From NCBI RefSeq assembly GCF_039503195.1, contig NZ_JBCJKP010000001.1, forward strand, positions 8,804,001-8,868,000: 64,000 nt of DNA, given 5' to 3'. The notes beneath the pieces were generated by a model. The model saw only the letters and a list, made by a program, of their open reading frames with translations. It was not told where the DNA came from and did not search any database. Of the stretch, positions 35,433 through 44,778 are shown piece by piece. The stretch's first letter is position 1; each line of letters starts with the position of its first letter. The translations under genes and the position numbers were made by a program. The DNA comes from Streptomyces mirabilis (GTDB lineage Bacteria; Actinomycetota; Actinomycetes; Streptomycetales; Streptomycetaceae).

Positions 35433-36305
35433 ATGCGCTTCTCCTGGGACCTGATTGAGCCCGTGTGCCTGTCCCGTACGTGCCCACCCTCGGCCCTGTT
35501 CGCCGGGACGAACCGCTGCACGACCTCTTCGAGGCGGTTCGTCCAGAACGCTGGCACCGACCGCTTCCTGCCATGGGACAAAGACCAGCGATGGTTCGAC
35601 ACGAAGACTGAGCACGTCATGGCCGACGTCATCGAGCACGACCGTGGCCTGACGCTGATCCCTACGCTCGCCGAGCGGGCCGGGGGCGTGGTGAAGGTCC
35701 ACGTGTACGGGACGGCCACCGAGGGCCTGTCTGCCGGTGCTGACCTGGCGCGGAAGCTCGCCGCGGCCCACGGCGGGCGGAAGGCCCGCATCGTGTGGTT
35801 CCTCGGCCAGGGAAAGCCTGACGCGTACGCGCACGGCGTGGGAACCCGGGTCCAGCTCAAGGAGTTCACCGACGGGCCTGGTGCGGAGCCGAACGCCCGG
35901 ATGGTCGAGTACAAGCAGCTCGACGTGCCCGAGCGGTTCGCGGACTTCGCGGTACAGATGGCCGACGACGGGTTCGCGTTCCTCTACGAGCAGATGCGGG
36001 CGGGGACCGTCGGCTCGGTCCTTACTGTCCTTGACCAGGGGACCGTGGCCGGTGCCATCGGCCCGATGGAGACGATGAGTGACGCCGCTGGGCGGGCGCG
36101 GCTGCTGCCCCAGTACTGCGGCGTCCTGCCGCAGTACCGCGGCGTCGGCCATGGGCGAGCCCTGTGGCGGGCGGCGATGCACTGGGGCCACCAGCACGGC
36201 GCCGCGTACCAGCTTCTCCAGACGGAGGTGAGGGGCGCATCTGACCGCTTGTGCACGGCCGAGGGCTTGACGTCGCTCGGATTCGTCAACCAGCGCGACG
36301 TGTGA
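35433..36305 (+). CDS. GNAT-like acetyltransferase family protein with a scrambled N-terminal segment
   Basis: A 290-residue product. The C-terminal part has an acetyl-CoA-binding-type motif (VLPQYRGVGHGRALWRAAMH) and matches GNAT family proteins. Residues 1-11 (MRFSWDLIEPV) and everything from FLPWDKDQRWFDTKTEHVMA on look natural. The stretch between (35466-35562) makes better protein in another frame (TLGPVRRDEPLHDLFEAVRP). A TG duplication at 35464-35467 and an ACCG duplication at 35556-35563 add six bases in total and restore the frame. So about 32 residues are mistranslated. ATG 35433; the gene follows gpsA by 14 bases. Acceptor substrate unknown. Confidence 0.7.
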   Translation: MRFSWDLIEPVCLSRTCPPSALFAGTNRCTTSSRRFVQNAGTDRFLPWDKDQRWFDTKTEHVMADVIEHDRGLTLIPTLAERAGGVVKVHVYGTATEGLSAGADLARKLAAAHGGRKARIVWFLGQGKPDAYAHGVGTRVQLKEFTDGPGAEPNARMVEYKQLDVPERFADFAVQMADDGFAFLYEQMRAGTVGSVLTVLDQGTVAGAIGPMETMSDAAGRARLLPQYCGVLPQYRGVGHGRALWRAAMHWGHQHGAAYQLLQTEVRGASDRLCTAEGLTSLGFVNQRDV

Positions 36306-36452
36306 AGCTGCGCCCCCAGCGGTGGGCCTCGCCTGCACGCGAGAGCCCGATGGGCCGTGATGGTGGCCGGGGGCCTCAACTACCCTTGAAAGGTACGGAC
36401 TTAGGCGCCTCGTTCGGCGGGTTGGACGGGAGTAGACCGCACCCCCGCAGAG

Positions 36453-36661
36453 GGCTGCCCTTCGCAGCCACCTGGTGGTCCTTCATCTTCCCCCTCGGAG
36501 CGTGCGTCACCGGCACCAGCGCGCTCGCTGCTCGTACCGGCTCGCAGCTGTTCGTCTGGATCGCCGTCGTCCTGTACGCCCTGTTCGTCGCAGCCTGGGC
36601 GGTCGTCGCCCGTCACTCCCTGCGCCATGCTGTCCGGCAGCGTGAGCGCGCCCGCCGCTGA
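36453..36661 (+). pseudogene. C-terminal fragment of a TDT (tellurite-resistance/dicarboxylate) transporter
   Basis: The frame reads GLPFAATWWSFIFPLGACVT, then SQLFVWIAVVLYALFVAAWA and a basic tail. This is the last two membrane segments of a TDT protein (compare the same region, WWNLVFPVGMYAVTT, in the intact gene opposite). Nothing of the other eight segments is left. Upstream DNA (36306-36452) has no gene. Confidence 0.7.
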
Positions 36662-36699
36662 CAGGGCCCGTGTACCGCTCCGCATGACACGGACGCGTC

Positions 36700-36741
36700 G
36701 CGCGAACCCGGCTGTCTGCCGACGGGCAGCCGGGTTCGCGC
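36700..36741. terminator. Bidirectional hairpin between TDT fragment and DUF488-TDT gene
   Basis: GCGCGAACCCGGCTG and its complement form a perfect 15-bp stem with a 12-base loop, between two convergent genes. Probably the original terminator of the lost TDT gene. Confidence 0.85.
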
Positions 36742-36758
36742 CGCATCGCAACACGTGC

Positions 36759-38300
36759 CTATGGCAGCGCCCCGGGCGCCGTCGAGGCCGTGCTCTGCGG
36801 GCGGGCCGTCTGCCCCGCACCGGCGGATCCGTGCGCGGTCGTGGGGTGGGCCCGGAGTCTGGCTGCCACCATGGCGGCGAACACGACAGCCCAGAACACC
36901 ACGGCGATCCAAACCTCCCAGCGGCCCACGCTCGTCATCCACGAGGTCGCGGTCGCGCGTCCCAGCTCATGCGTGGTGACCGCATACATGCCGACCGGGA
37001 AGACGAGGTTCCACCAGCCGAGCTCGTAGCGCAGCGGGATACGGCGCAGCGCGTGCCGCCAAACGCCCAGAGCCAGCAGGAGCGGAATCAGCCAGCTTGA
37101 GAACGCCCACAGGACAACGGACGTCCCGATGACGAGCGGGCGCGACAACATCGTGGTGCCTGGATGGAGTGCGATCAGGCGGACTCCGGCGAGCACGGCG
37201 ATCGCCGCCGCCCCCATGAATATCCATACGGACGTCATGAGGCCTTCCGGCTGCACCGGCCGGGCCAGTAGCCGGGCCAGGACCAGCGCGGCGGTCAGCA
37301 GGTACTGCATCAGGCCGACGGCCCAGCACACCACTGCCAGGACGGCCAGTGCGTGTCCCGGGGTCACCCGGGCCAGCGATGCCGCCGCGACCGCCACCGA
37401 CTCCGTTCCCACCGACCACAGGAACCAGGTGCCGTTCACCTGGTCGAGCGAGGGGCCCCGCTTCAGCGTGGTGATGAGCGCGAGCGGGATGCCGTAGTCC
37501 AGCACCACCCACCCCAGCGTCCCGAACGCCAGGAACGCCCCGGCGACCGCGGTGTGTCCGGCCGGCACAAAGCGAGCAGCCAGCACGTTCGAGGAGATCG
37601 CGAGGGTGAGGAACGCGAAGGCACGCGGCCCGAGGAGATCCGCGACGAACCGCTCGCGCCGGCGCAGCAGCCGCCAGCCGTAGGCGGGCACCAGTACGGC
37701 ATAACCGGCCAGGGCCACCCACAGCAGTACGGCGGAGGCGGTGTCGGCGCCGTTGACGTACAGGGCCGTGGAGACGATGCCGGTGCCCATCACGAACGCG
37801 AGTGCGCCCGCGTTGAGATTGGCCACCGCGGCGGAGACCGCCGCGCGGTGTCCGGGCGGCCGGGAACTGGGAGCGGTACGTCCGGGCTCGGGAAGGGCGG
37901 CATCCGGGCGCCGCTCATCGCGAGAGCCGGGTTCGGTAAGCCATTCGGCCAGGACCGCGGTATGGCTGTGGTCCATGTCCTGGGTGGAGGTCAGCAGGGT
38001 GAGACTGCGGTGTTGGGCCAGGTCCCGAAGCCGGGCAGCTGCGTATTTGTGCCGTTGATCGCCCAGTTCGGTGAGATAGCGGCGGCGGAACTCACCGAAC
38101 CGCTGGGGGTGGTGGCCGTACCAGCGCTGCAGCTCGATGGAGGGTGCGACCTCCCGCAGCCACTCGTCGAGCGGTGCGTCTTGCCGGCGCAGACCTTCCG
38201 GCCAGACCCGGTCGACCAGCACGCGCTCGCCGACCTCGCCGACCTCGCCGTCCTTGCTTGGCGTCTGCTCGTCGATTCTGCGACAAATGATCTCGGACAT
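36759..38300 (-). CDS. DUF488 - TDT transporter fusion
   Basis: A 513-residue protein of two parts. Residues 1 to about 122 are a DUF488 domain (RVLVDRVWPEGLRRQDAPLD, RWYGHHPQRFGEFRRRY). A linker follows, and about 155-485 form a ten-helix tellurite-resistance/dicarboxylate transporter (AFVMGTGIVSTALYV, FLWSVGTESVAVAAA, WWNLVFPVGMYAVTTHE). The TDT family includes TehA, Mae1 and SLAC1-like anion channels. DUF488's biochemical role is unsettled. ATG 38300. It lies 53 bases downstream of the dxs stop and may be in one transcript with it. Whether the two domains are always fused is worth checking. Confidence 0.85.
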   Translation of the reverse strand: MSEIICRRIDEQTPSKDGEVGEVGERVLVDRVWPEGLRRQDAPLDEWLREVAPSIELQRWYGHHPQRFGEFRRRYLTELGDQRHKYAAARLRDLAQHRSLTLLTSTQDMDHSHTAVLAEWLTEPGSRDERRPDAALPEPGRTAPSSRPPGHRAAVSAAVANLNAGALAFVMGTGIVSTALYVNGADTASAVLLWVALAGYAVLVPAYGWRLLRRRERFVADLLGPRAFAFLTLAISSNVLAARFVPAGHTAVAGAFLAFGTLGWVVLDYGIPLALITTLKRGPSLDQVNGTWFLWSVGTESVAVAAASLARVTPGHALAVLAVVCWAVGLMQYLLTAALVLARLLARPVQPEGLMTSVWIFMGAAAIAVLAGVRLIALHPGTTMLSRPLVIGTSVVLWAFSSWLIPLLLALGVWRHALRRIPLRYELGWWNLVFPVGMYAVTTHELGRATATSWMTSVGRWEVWIAVVFWAVVFAAMVAARLRAHPTTAHGSAGAGQTARPQSTASTAPGALP

Positions 38301-38353
38301 GACGCATCCTCCGGCCGCTTTCGCAGTAGAAGCATTTTACTGGTATGTGAAAT

Positions 38354-40299
38354 TCATTGCCTTTTGGGTGCAGGGATGGTGCGGGGACCGGTGGGTACCG
38401 CGGTGACGGCCGCGCGGGCCAGGGTCTGGGTGACGGTGTGTGCGATCGCCTGAGCGGTCAGGCCTGCTTCCGCGAGGATCTCGGCCCGGGTGGCTTGCCG
38501 GGGAAACCCGTCCGCCACGCCCACGGCACTTACCGGGGTGCGGATGCCGGCCTCCTGCAGGCCCTGGACCACCGCTGTGCTCACTCCTCCGGCGCGCAGG
38601 CCGTCCTCGACCGTGACGACCAGGGCGTGCTCGGCGGCGAGCGCGGGCAGATCGCCGGGGAGCGGCTTGACCCACAGTAGGTCCACTACCGTGACCTCCA
38701 CCCCCTGCTGCTCGGCGTAGAGCTCCGCCGCTTCGAGAGCGACCGAGGCCGTCGTTCCGACAGCGACCAGCAGGACGCCGCCGCCGGGGGCCTCGCGCAG
38801 GACGTCGACCGCACCGGCGCGGCCGACCGCCGGGATCGCCGGGCCGACCGTGCCTCTCGGGTAGCGCAGTACCGTCGGCGCGTCGGTGATCGACACGGCC
38901 TCCCGCAACTGCCGCCGCAGGGTGCGCGCATCGCGGGAGCCCCGACACGCAGGCCGGGGACACCTTGGAGCATCGCAAGGTCCCACAGCCCGTTGTGGCT
39001 GGGGCCGTCGTCACCGGTGACTCCGGACCGGTCGAGGACCAGGGTCGCACCGAGCCGGTGCAGCGCGAGGTCCATCAGCACCTGGTCGAGGGCGCGGTTC
39101 AGGAACGTGCCGTACAGGGCGATCACTGGATGCAGGCCCGCCATGGCCATCCCGGCGGACGAGGCGACTGCATGCTGCTCGGCGATCCCGACGTCGAAGA
39201 ACCGTGACGGGTAGCGTGCGGCGAAGTCGTTGAGACCGACGGAGCCGGGCATGGCCGCGGTGATCGCGACGACGTCCGGGTGCGCGTCGGCCAGTTCGAC
39301 CAGTTCCCGGCCGAACACTGCCGTCCAGGTCAGACCAGCGGGCCGCAGAGGGCGCCCGGTCTGCGGGTCGATGATGCCGATGCCGTGCAGGTGGTCCTCC
39401 TCGTTCTGCTCGGCCGGCGCGTATCCGAGCCCCTTGCGCGTGATGCAGTGGACGACGACCGGCGCGCCATGGGCCTTGGCCCGTTCCAGGGCGGTGATGT
39501 CGTGGCCGTCCACGGGCCCGAGGTAGTGCAGTCCCAGCTCGCAGAAGAGCGAGTACGGCATCACGGCCTCCCCGCTGCCCCCTGCGAGGCCCGCTTTCAC
39601 GCCCTCCTTGATGCCTTCCTTGGCCGCGTGCAGGATGCGGTGCAGCGCCCGGCCCGGCGCTCCGGCACCGTCGAGCGGCTGTCTGCCCCAGCCGGTCAGA
39701 CGCTCGTAGCCGGCGTGGGTACGCAGGGCCGCCAGGTGCCGGGCGAGTCCGCCCACGGTTGGTGCGTATGAGCGTCCGTTGTCGTTGACGACGATCGCCA
39801 CCGGCCGGTCCGGTGCCGCCGCGATGTTGTTGAGAGCCTCCCAGGCCAGCCCTCCGGTGAGTGCTCCGTCGCCGACGGCGACGATGTGCCGGTCCGACTC
39901 TCTTGCGAGCTGTGCGGCCTTGGCCATGCCATCGGCGTACGACAGGGCTACCGATGCGTGGGAGTGCTCGATGTGGTCGTGCGTGGACTCCTCCCGGCTC
40001 GGGTATCCGGAAAGCCCGCCACGCTGCCGCAGGCCGGAGAACTCACCGGCCCGCCCCGTCACGATCTTGTGGACGTACGCATGGTGCCCGACGTCCCACA
40101 GCAGCCGGTCGCGCGGGGAGTCGAAGACCCGGTGCAGCGCCAGGGTCAGTTCCACGACGCCGAGGTTGGGCCCCAGATGGCCTCCCGTGGCCGCGACGTG
40201 GCGGACCAGGAAGTCGCGGATCTCCCCGGCCCGGACCAGCTCTGGATGGCTCAGACCTCTCAAGTCCGCGGGCTGGTTGATGCGCGCCAGCAGGCTCAT
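38354..40299 (-). pseudogene. dxs: 1-deoxy-D-xylulose-5-phosphate synthase paralogue, frameshifted
   Basis: DXS condenses pyruvate and glyceraldehyde-3-phosphate with thiamine diphosphate, the first step of the MEP isoprenoid pathway. Motifs: [27 protein letters not shown] (usually DVGHQAYVHK), the TPP site [16 protein letters not shown], and [15 protein letters not shown]. After [10 protein letters not shown] the frame is lost; the C-terminal 190 residues ([16 protein letters not shown] to the end) are in another frame. One more base at GGG 38935-38937 would join them and give 648 residues, the normal length. ATG 40299 follows GAGGAGGAG. A chromosomal housekeeping dxs presumably exists elsewhere. 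Confidence 0.88.
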
Positions 40300-40380
40300 G
40301 CCGCTGCTCCTCCTCGATGCCGCCGTGGTGTCGACGGATACGCGCTGTGGGCAGCCGATGCGCACCGCGCGAGCCGCTGA

Positions 40381-43120
40381 TCACTGGAAGGCCGATGTCA
40401 CGAGAGTCTTCTGCTCCACGCCGTGCCGGCGGGCCGAGCCGGCCGCGGGCGCGGGCGCCTCGGGCCGGCTCACGCAGTCCACAGCGCGCCGGGTCAGCCG
40501 GTGCAGACGCGGAGCGACGAACGACCACGCACCTCTCCGGCTCCTCCTGCACCCACCGCACGTCCGCGGCCGCGGGGAAGCGGGCGAGTTCCGCCGCGAG
40601 TTCCTCGTCGGGGAACGGGTAGAGGCGCTCCACGCGGACGATCGCCGTGTCGGTCGAGCCCGCGGCGTGCCGGTGGGCGTCGAGGTCGTAGAAGACCTTG
40701 CCCGAGCACAGCAGCACGCGCGAGACACGGGCCGGGTCCGTCGTGTCGTCCGGCAGGACCGGGCGGAAGCCGCCCTGGGTGAACTCGGCCAGGGCGGAGA
40801 CGGCCGCCTTCGACCGCAGCATCGACTTCGGGGTGAAGACCACCAGTGGCCTGCGGCCGTCCAGCGCCTGCTGCCTGAGCAGATGGAAGTAGTTGCCCGG
40901 CAGGGAGGGCGTGGCCACGGTCATGTTGTCCTGCGCGCACAGTTGCAGGAAGCGTTCGATCCGGGCGGACGAGTGGTCGGGGCCCTGGCCCTCCAGTCCG
41001 TGGGGCAGCAGCATGGTCACTGCGGAGCGCTGGCCCCACTTCTGCTCGGACGAGGCGATGTACTCGTCGACGACCGTCTGCGCGCCGTTGGCGAAGTCAC
41101 CGAACTGGGCCTCCCACAGCACCAGGGCTTCCGGACGGGCCTGCGCATAGCCGTACTCGAAGGCCAGTGCCGCCAGTTCGGACAGCATCGAGTCGTACGG
41201 TGCGAAGCTCGTGGCCTGCGGGCTGAGGGAGTTCAGCGGCGTGTGCTCCGCGCCGGTGCGCCGGTCGGTCAGTACGGCGTGGCGCTGGCCGAAAGTGCCG
41301 CGCCGGGAGTCCTGTCCGGCCAGCCGTACCGGGACGCCGTCCAGCAGCAGCGAACCGATCGCCAGTGTCTCCGCGGTGGCCCAGTCGACGGTGCCGGTGT
41401 CGAGCGTCGCCGTGCGCCGGTGGAGCTGCGGCAGGACACGCGGGTGCACGGTGAAGCCCTGCGGCAGGTGGGTCTGCGATGCGATGACCTGACGGGCTGT
41501 CGCCTCGTCGATCGCGGTCGCCGTGCGCTGGGCGGCCGCCTGTCCGGCGTCGGCGCAAGGAAGGCCTTCGGCCGGTGCGGGAGCGGGCAGCGCCCGGGTC
41601 TCGGCGAAGGCCCGTTCCAGGTGATCCTGGTAGTTGCGGCGGGCACTGTCCACCTGCCGCTCGCCGATGTCCCCGCGGCGTATGAGGGCCGCAGCGTACA
41701 GCGTGCGCACCGAATCCTTCGCGTCGATGCGTTCGTACATCATCGGCTGCGTGATGGACGGGTCGTCGACCTCGCTGTGCCGGTGGCGCCGGTAGCAGAC
41801 CAGATCGACCACGACGTCCTTGTGGAACGTCTGGCGGTAGTCGAAGGCCATCCGTGCGACGCGGTCGACGGCTTCCGGGTCGTCGCCGTTAACGTGGAAG
41901 ATCGGGGCCTCCACCATCCGTGCCACATGGGTGGCGTACGTGCTCGAACGGCCGTTGGCGGGCAGGGTGGTGAAGCCGACCTGGTTGTTGACGACCACGT
42001 GGACCGTCCCGCCCGTGCGGTAGCCCGGCAGTTGCGACATGTTCAGGGTCTCGGCGACCACGCCCTGGCCGGCGAAGGCCGCGTCGCCGTGGAGGACGAC
42101 CGGCAGTACGGGGAAGAGCTCGCCCTGGTCCCCGGCCAGGTCCTGCTTAGCGCGCACCACGCCCTGGGCCACCGGCCCCACGATCTCCAGGTGCGAGGGG
42201 TTCGCCACGACCGAGACGGCGATGGCGCCGCCGTCCAGGGCACGGTAGGTGCCCTCCGCGCCGAGGTGGTACTTCACGTCCCCCGAGCCCTGGACCGACC
42301 GGATGTCCACCGCGTCCTCGAACTCGTCGAAGATCTGGCCGTAGGACTTGCCGATGATGCTGGCCAGGACGTTGAGCCGGCCGCGGTGCGCCATCCCGAT
42401 GACGGCTTCTTGGACACCGTCTTCGATGGCGCGGAGCAACAGGGCGTCGAGCAGCACGATGGCCGACTCGCCGCCCTCGAGCGAGTACCGCTTCTGGCCC
42501 ACGTACTTGGTCTGCAGGAACGTCTCGAAGGCCTCCGCGGCCCCCAACCGGTAGAGGATCCGCAGCTGTCCGGCACGGTCCGGGCGGCGCCGCAGGTCCT
42601 CGACGCGCTGCTGGATCCAGCGGCGTTCCCCGGCGTCCTGGATGTGCATGTACTCGAACCCGGCGGTGCTGCAGTAGAACTCCCGCAATGCGCCCAGCAC
42701 TTCGTCGAGTGTCATCGTGGTGTGCCCGGCGAACCCGTCCACGGCGAAGTCCTCCGCCCGGTCCGCGTCGTTGAGTCCGAACGCGGCGATGTCGAGTTCC
42801 GGATGTGCGAAGGCGGGCCGCGCCATGAGCGGGTCCGTGCCTGCCATCAGGTGCCCGCGCACGCGATAGGCGTGGATGAGCGCCGCGACCCGTACCGCCT
42901 TGAGCGCCGCCTCGTCGGTGCCCTTGTGGTGTTGGGCTGAGGCGGGCAGGGAGGCCGCGGCGGCCGGGGACACCAGAGTGGCGAAGAAGTTCCTCCACGT
43001 CTCATCGACCGAGCCGGGGTCGTGGAGGTGACGCCGTCGCTGCTCGTCCACGACCCATTCGTTGAGCCCGAAGTCCAGCCCGTGAGCCGCTGCTCGAGCG
43101 GTGTCTGATTGCGACGCCAT
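40381..43120 (-). pseudogene. 2-oxoglutarate dehydrogenase E1 component, short form, frameshifted near the C-terminus
   Basis: An E1o/KGD-type decarboxylase of about 913 residues when repaired. The N-terminal FGLNEWVVDEQRRRHLHDPG is the lipoyl-binding-enzyme peptide of actinobacterial KGD/OdhA. The next part goes directly to the E1 domain (ALIHAYRVRGHLMAGTDPLM) without the E2 succinyltransferase domain that those proteins normally carry. The E1 active-site blocks GMAHRGRLNVLASI and HGDAAFAGQGVVAETLN are intact. At 40532-40533 the frame is lost: QEEPE is followed in another frame by GAWSFVAPRLHRLTRRAV; two more G's would fit. ATG 43120. Together with dxs it forms a minus-strand operon of thiamine-diphosphate enzymes. 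Confidence 0.85.
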
Positions 43121-43501
43121 GGCGCGAACGCCTTCTTTCCTCTGCGAAGCCTTGGGATGGCGGACGCGGCTACGGCGGTCGTCCGCCTGCGTGTCAGGTG
43201 TTCGAGGACTTCGCAACCGTTGCGGAGCCCGACCCGTTCGACCGCATCGCACTGACGACGCTAGGACGCCGGGAGTGCGGAGACGGATGGCCGGGCGCGC
43301 CACGACGGCCTCACATCAGGACATCGGACGGGTGACGGCCTGCTGCCTGCCGTCGTGGCATATTCGGAGTGCGGGCGGGTGACGCCGTCCTGATCCGAGG
43401 GCTTCGTGTCCGTCCGGCCCGGGATCGGCGTCGTATGGAATCTGGTTGTGATGCTGCGGCCGCGGGCTTGCGGCCGGAGGAACCGACCCCTGGGAAGGAA
43501 T
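43121..43501. promoter_or_regulatory. Divergent interval with long-spaced 11-bp inverted repeat
   Basis: 381 bases between the E1 gene and the MarR gene without an obvious gene. GCCACGACGGC at 43299-43309 and its exact complement GCCGTCGTGGC at 43349-43359 are 39 bases apart, which would suit looping or two operator half-sites for the MarR protein (inference). Confidence 0.5.
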
Positions 43502-43918
43502 ATGATCGACTACGATTGGTCGGAGATCACGCGGTGGCAGTTTCCAGGGGTCCTGCGGACCTTGAGTCTCGTGCACGGTGAGTTGCGGGTGCGGCACGGA
43601 CTGTCGCTCCATGACTACCTCATTCTCGGCGCGCTCGCCGAGGCCGCGAGCGGATCTATGCCCGTTGCCAAGCTGGCGGCGTTCCTCCAGGAATCCGGGG
43701 ACCGGATGTCCTACCTCCTCAGGGGTCTGCAGGCAGCCGGACTGATTGATCGCCATCGTCGTGCCGGAGACCGCAGGACGGTCGAGGCCACCCTGACCGA
43801 CGCAGGACGCTCCAGGTTCGCCGCCGCCGAGACGACCGCGCAGGCGCTGATGCGCCAGCACCTCGGTCCGGGACTGGACACCCAGGAGCCGTCCGGCCGA
43901 TCGTGTGACGTCACTTGA
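43502..43918 (+). CDS. MarR-family transcriptional regulator
   Basis: A 138-residue winged-helix protein. The recognition part is MPVAKLAAFLQESGDRMSYL and the wing RHRRAGDRRTVEATLTDAGR, the classical MarR DxR wing. ATG 43502 is directly preceded by a purine-rich GGAAGGAA. It is divergent from the 2-oxoglutarate dehydrogenase E1 gene, and may control it. Ligand unknown. Confidence 0.85.
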   Translation: MIDYDWSEITRWQFPGVLRTLSLVHGELRVRHGLSLHDYLILGALAEAASGSMPVAKLAAFLQESGDRMSYLLRGLQAAGLIDRHRRAGDRRTVEATLTDAGRSRFAAAETTAQALMRQHLGPGLDTQEPSGRSCDVT

Positions 43919-44210
43919 TCTGCTCGTTTCCCACGCCACCGGCTGTGGTCGGCGGACGGCACCTGGGCGCGGCTTCTGCGGCGAATCCAGCCCGTGGCCT
44001 ACAGCGGGCGAGATCGACTGCGACGTCCTTGATCAGCGTTTCCCATTCCATTCACCGGCATCTGCTGGCTCCGTGTCAGGCTCCACGAACGGGCATGGAA
44101 CCGCCCATCTGCTCATGCCGGGCATTGAGGGAGCCGGCGGTTGCTTCGATGCCCTGTCCCTGTCCGGCGCCGGTACCGCGCGGGTGATCGGCGAAGTCGC
44201 CGGACAGGGC
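43919..44210. other. Gene debris upstream of an SDR fragment
   Basis: No intact gene. The frame that later encodes the SDR end is open here, but its sequence has no family features. Probably the site where the N-terminal part of the SDR was deleted. Confidence 0.4.
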
Positions 44211-44438
44211 ATCCACGCTTACGCCTCCCAGGGCATCCGCGTCAACACCGTGGCGCTCGGTGTCATCCCCACCCCGATGCACCCGGTCGAATCCCACGAA
44301 GCCCTGGCCAGCATGCACCCGCTCGGGCGCATGGGCGAGATCGACGACGTCGTCAAAGCGATCGTCTATCTCGAGCAGGCCCCTTTGGTCACCGGCGAGA
44401 TCCTGCATGTCGACGGCAGTCAGAGCGCCGGACACTGA
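44211..44438 (+). pseudogene. C-terminal fragment of a short-chain dehydrogenase/reductase
   Basis: From 44211 the frame reads AYASQGIRVNTVALGVIPTP, then HPLGRMGEIDDVVKAIVYLE and TGEILHVDGSQSAGH, the last 75 residues of an SDR. The Rossmann NAD(P) site and the Ser-Tyr-Lys catalytic set are absent, so it is a remnant and not functional. Confidence 0.75.
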
Positions 44439-44778
44439 ACACCGCTGCCGCCGTGCGCCGCCTGTGCCGGACAAGAGGTTCCGCAACACGCCCACCGGCG
44501 ACGGCGCGGTCTACGGCAGCTGGGTGTGACACCTGGTGCGTTCCGGGCCAGTTTCCGCACGACCGGCGTGGGCACTTCCGAGGCGGGCTCGGCGTAGTCC
44601 GTGACCGTTGTGCTGGTCGCCGGTGGAAGACCGCGGAGGCGGGAGGGCCCTGATCGACGGCGGCCCGGAGGGAGGAAACCCATACCTGAGAAGAACTACG
44701 CCGCGGTCGCGGTCACCGGAGTGACACCATCGGCCTGCGGGCCCAGGGCTTCGCACCCTACGACTCGACTCCTGATGC
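44439..44778. other. Non-coding interval between convergent SDR fragment and binding-protein gene
   Basis: 340 bases with no recognisable gene, RNA or clear hairpin. Frames are open only because of GC content. Confidence 0.4.

Noticed and set aside
29400..36700. Complete prophage or AICE
   Set aside because: No integrase, transposase, replication initiator, tra, capsid or terminase gene is present, and both ends are truncated genes, so only a remnant is claimed.
39779..42940. A 1053-codon plus-strand frame opposite dxs and the E1 gene
   Set aside because: Its sequence is the complement of two clear thiamine-diphosphate enzymes and contains no domain of its own.
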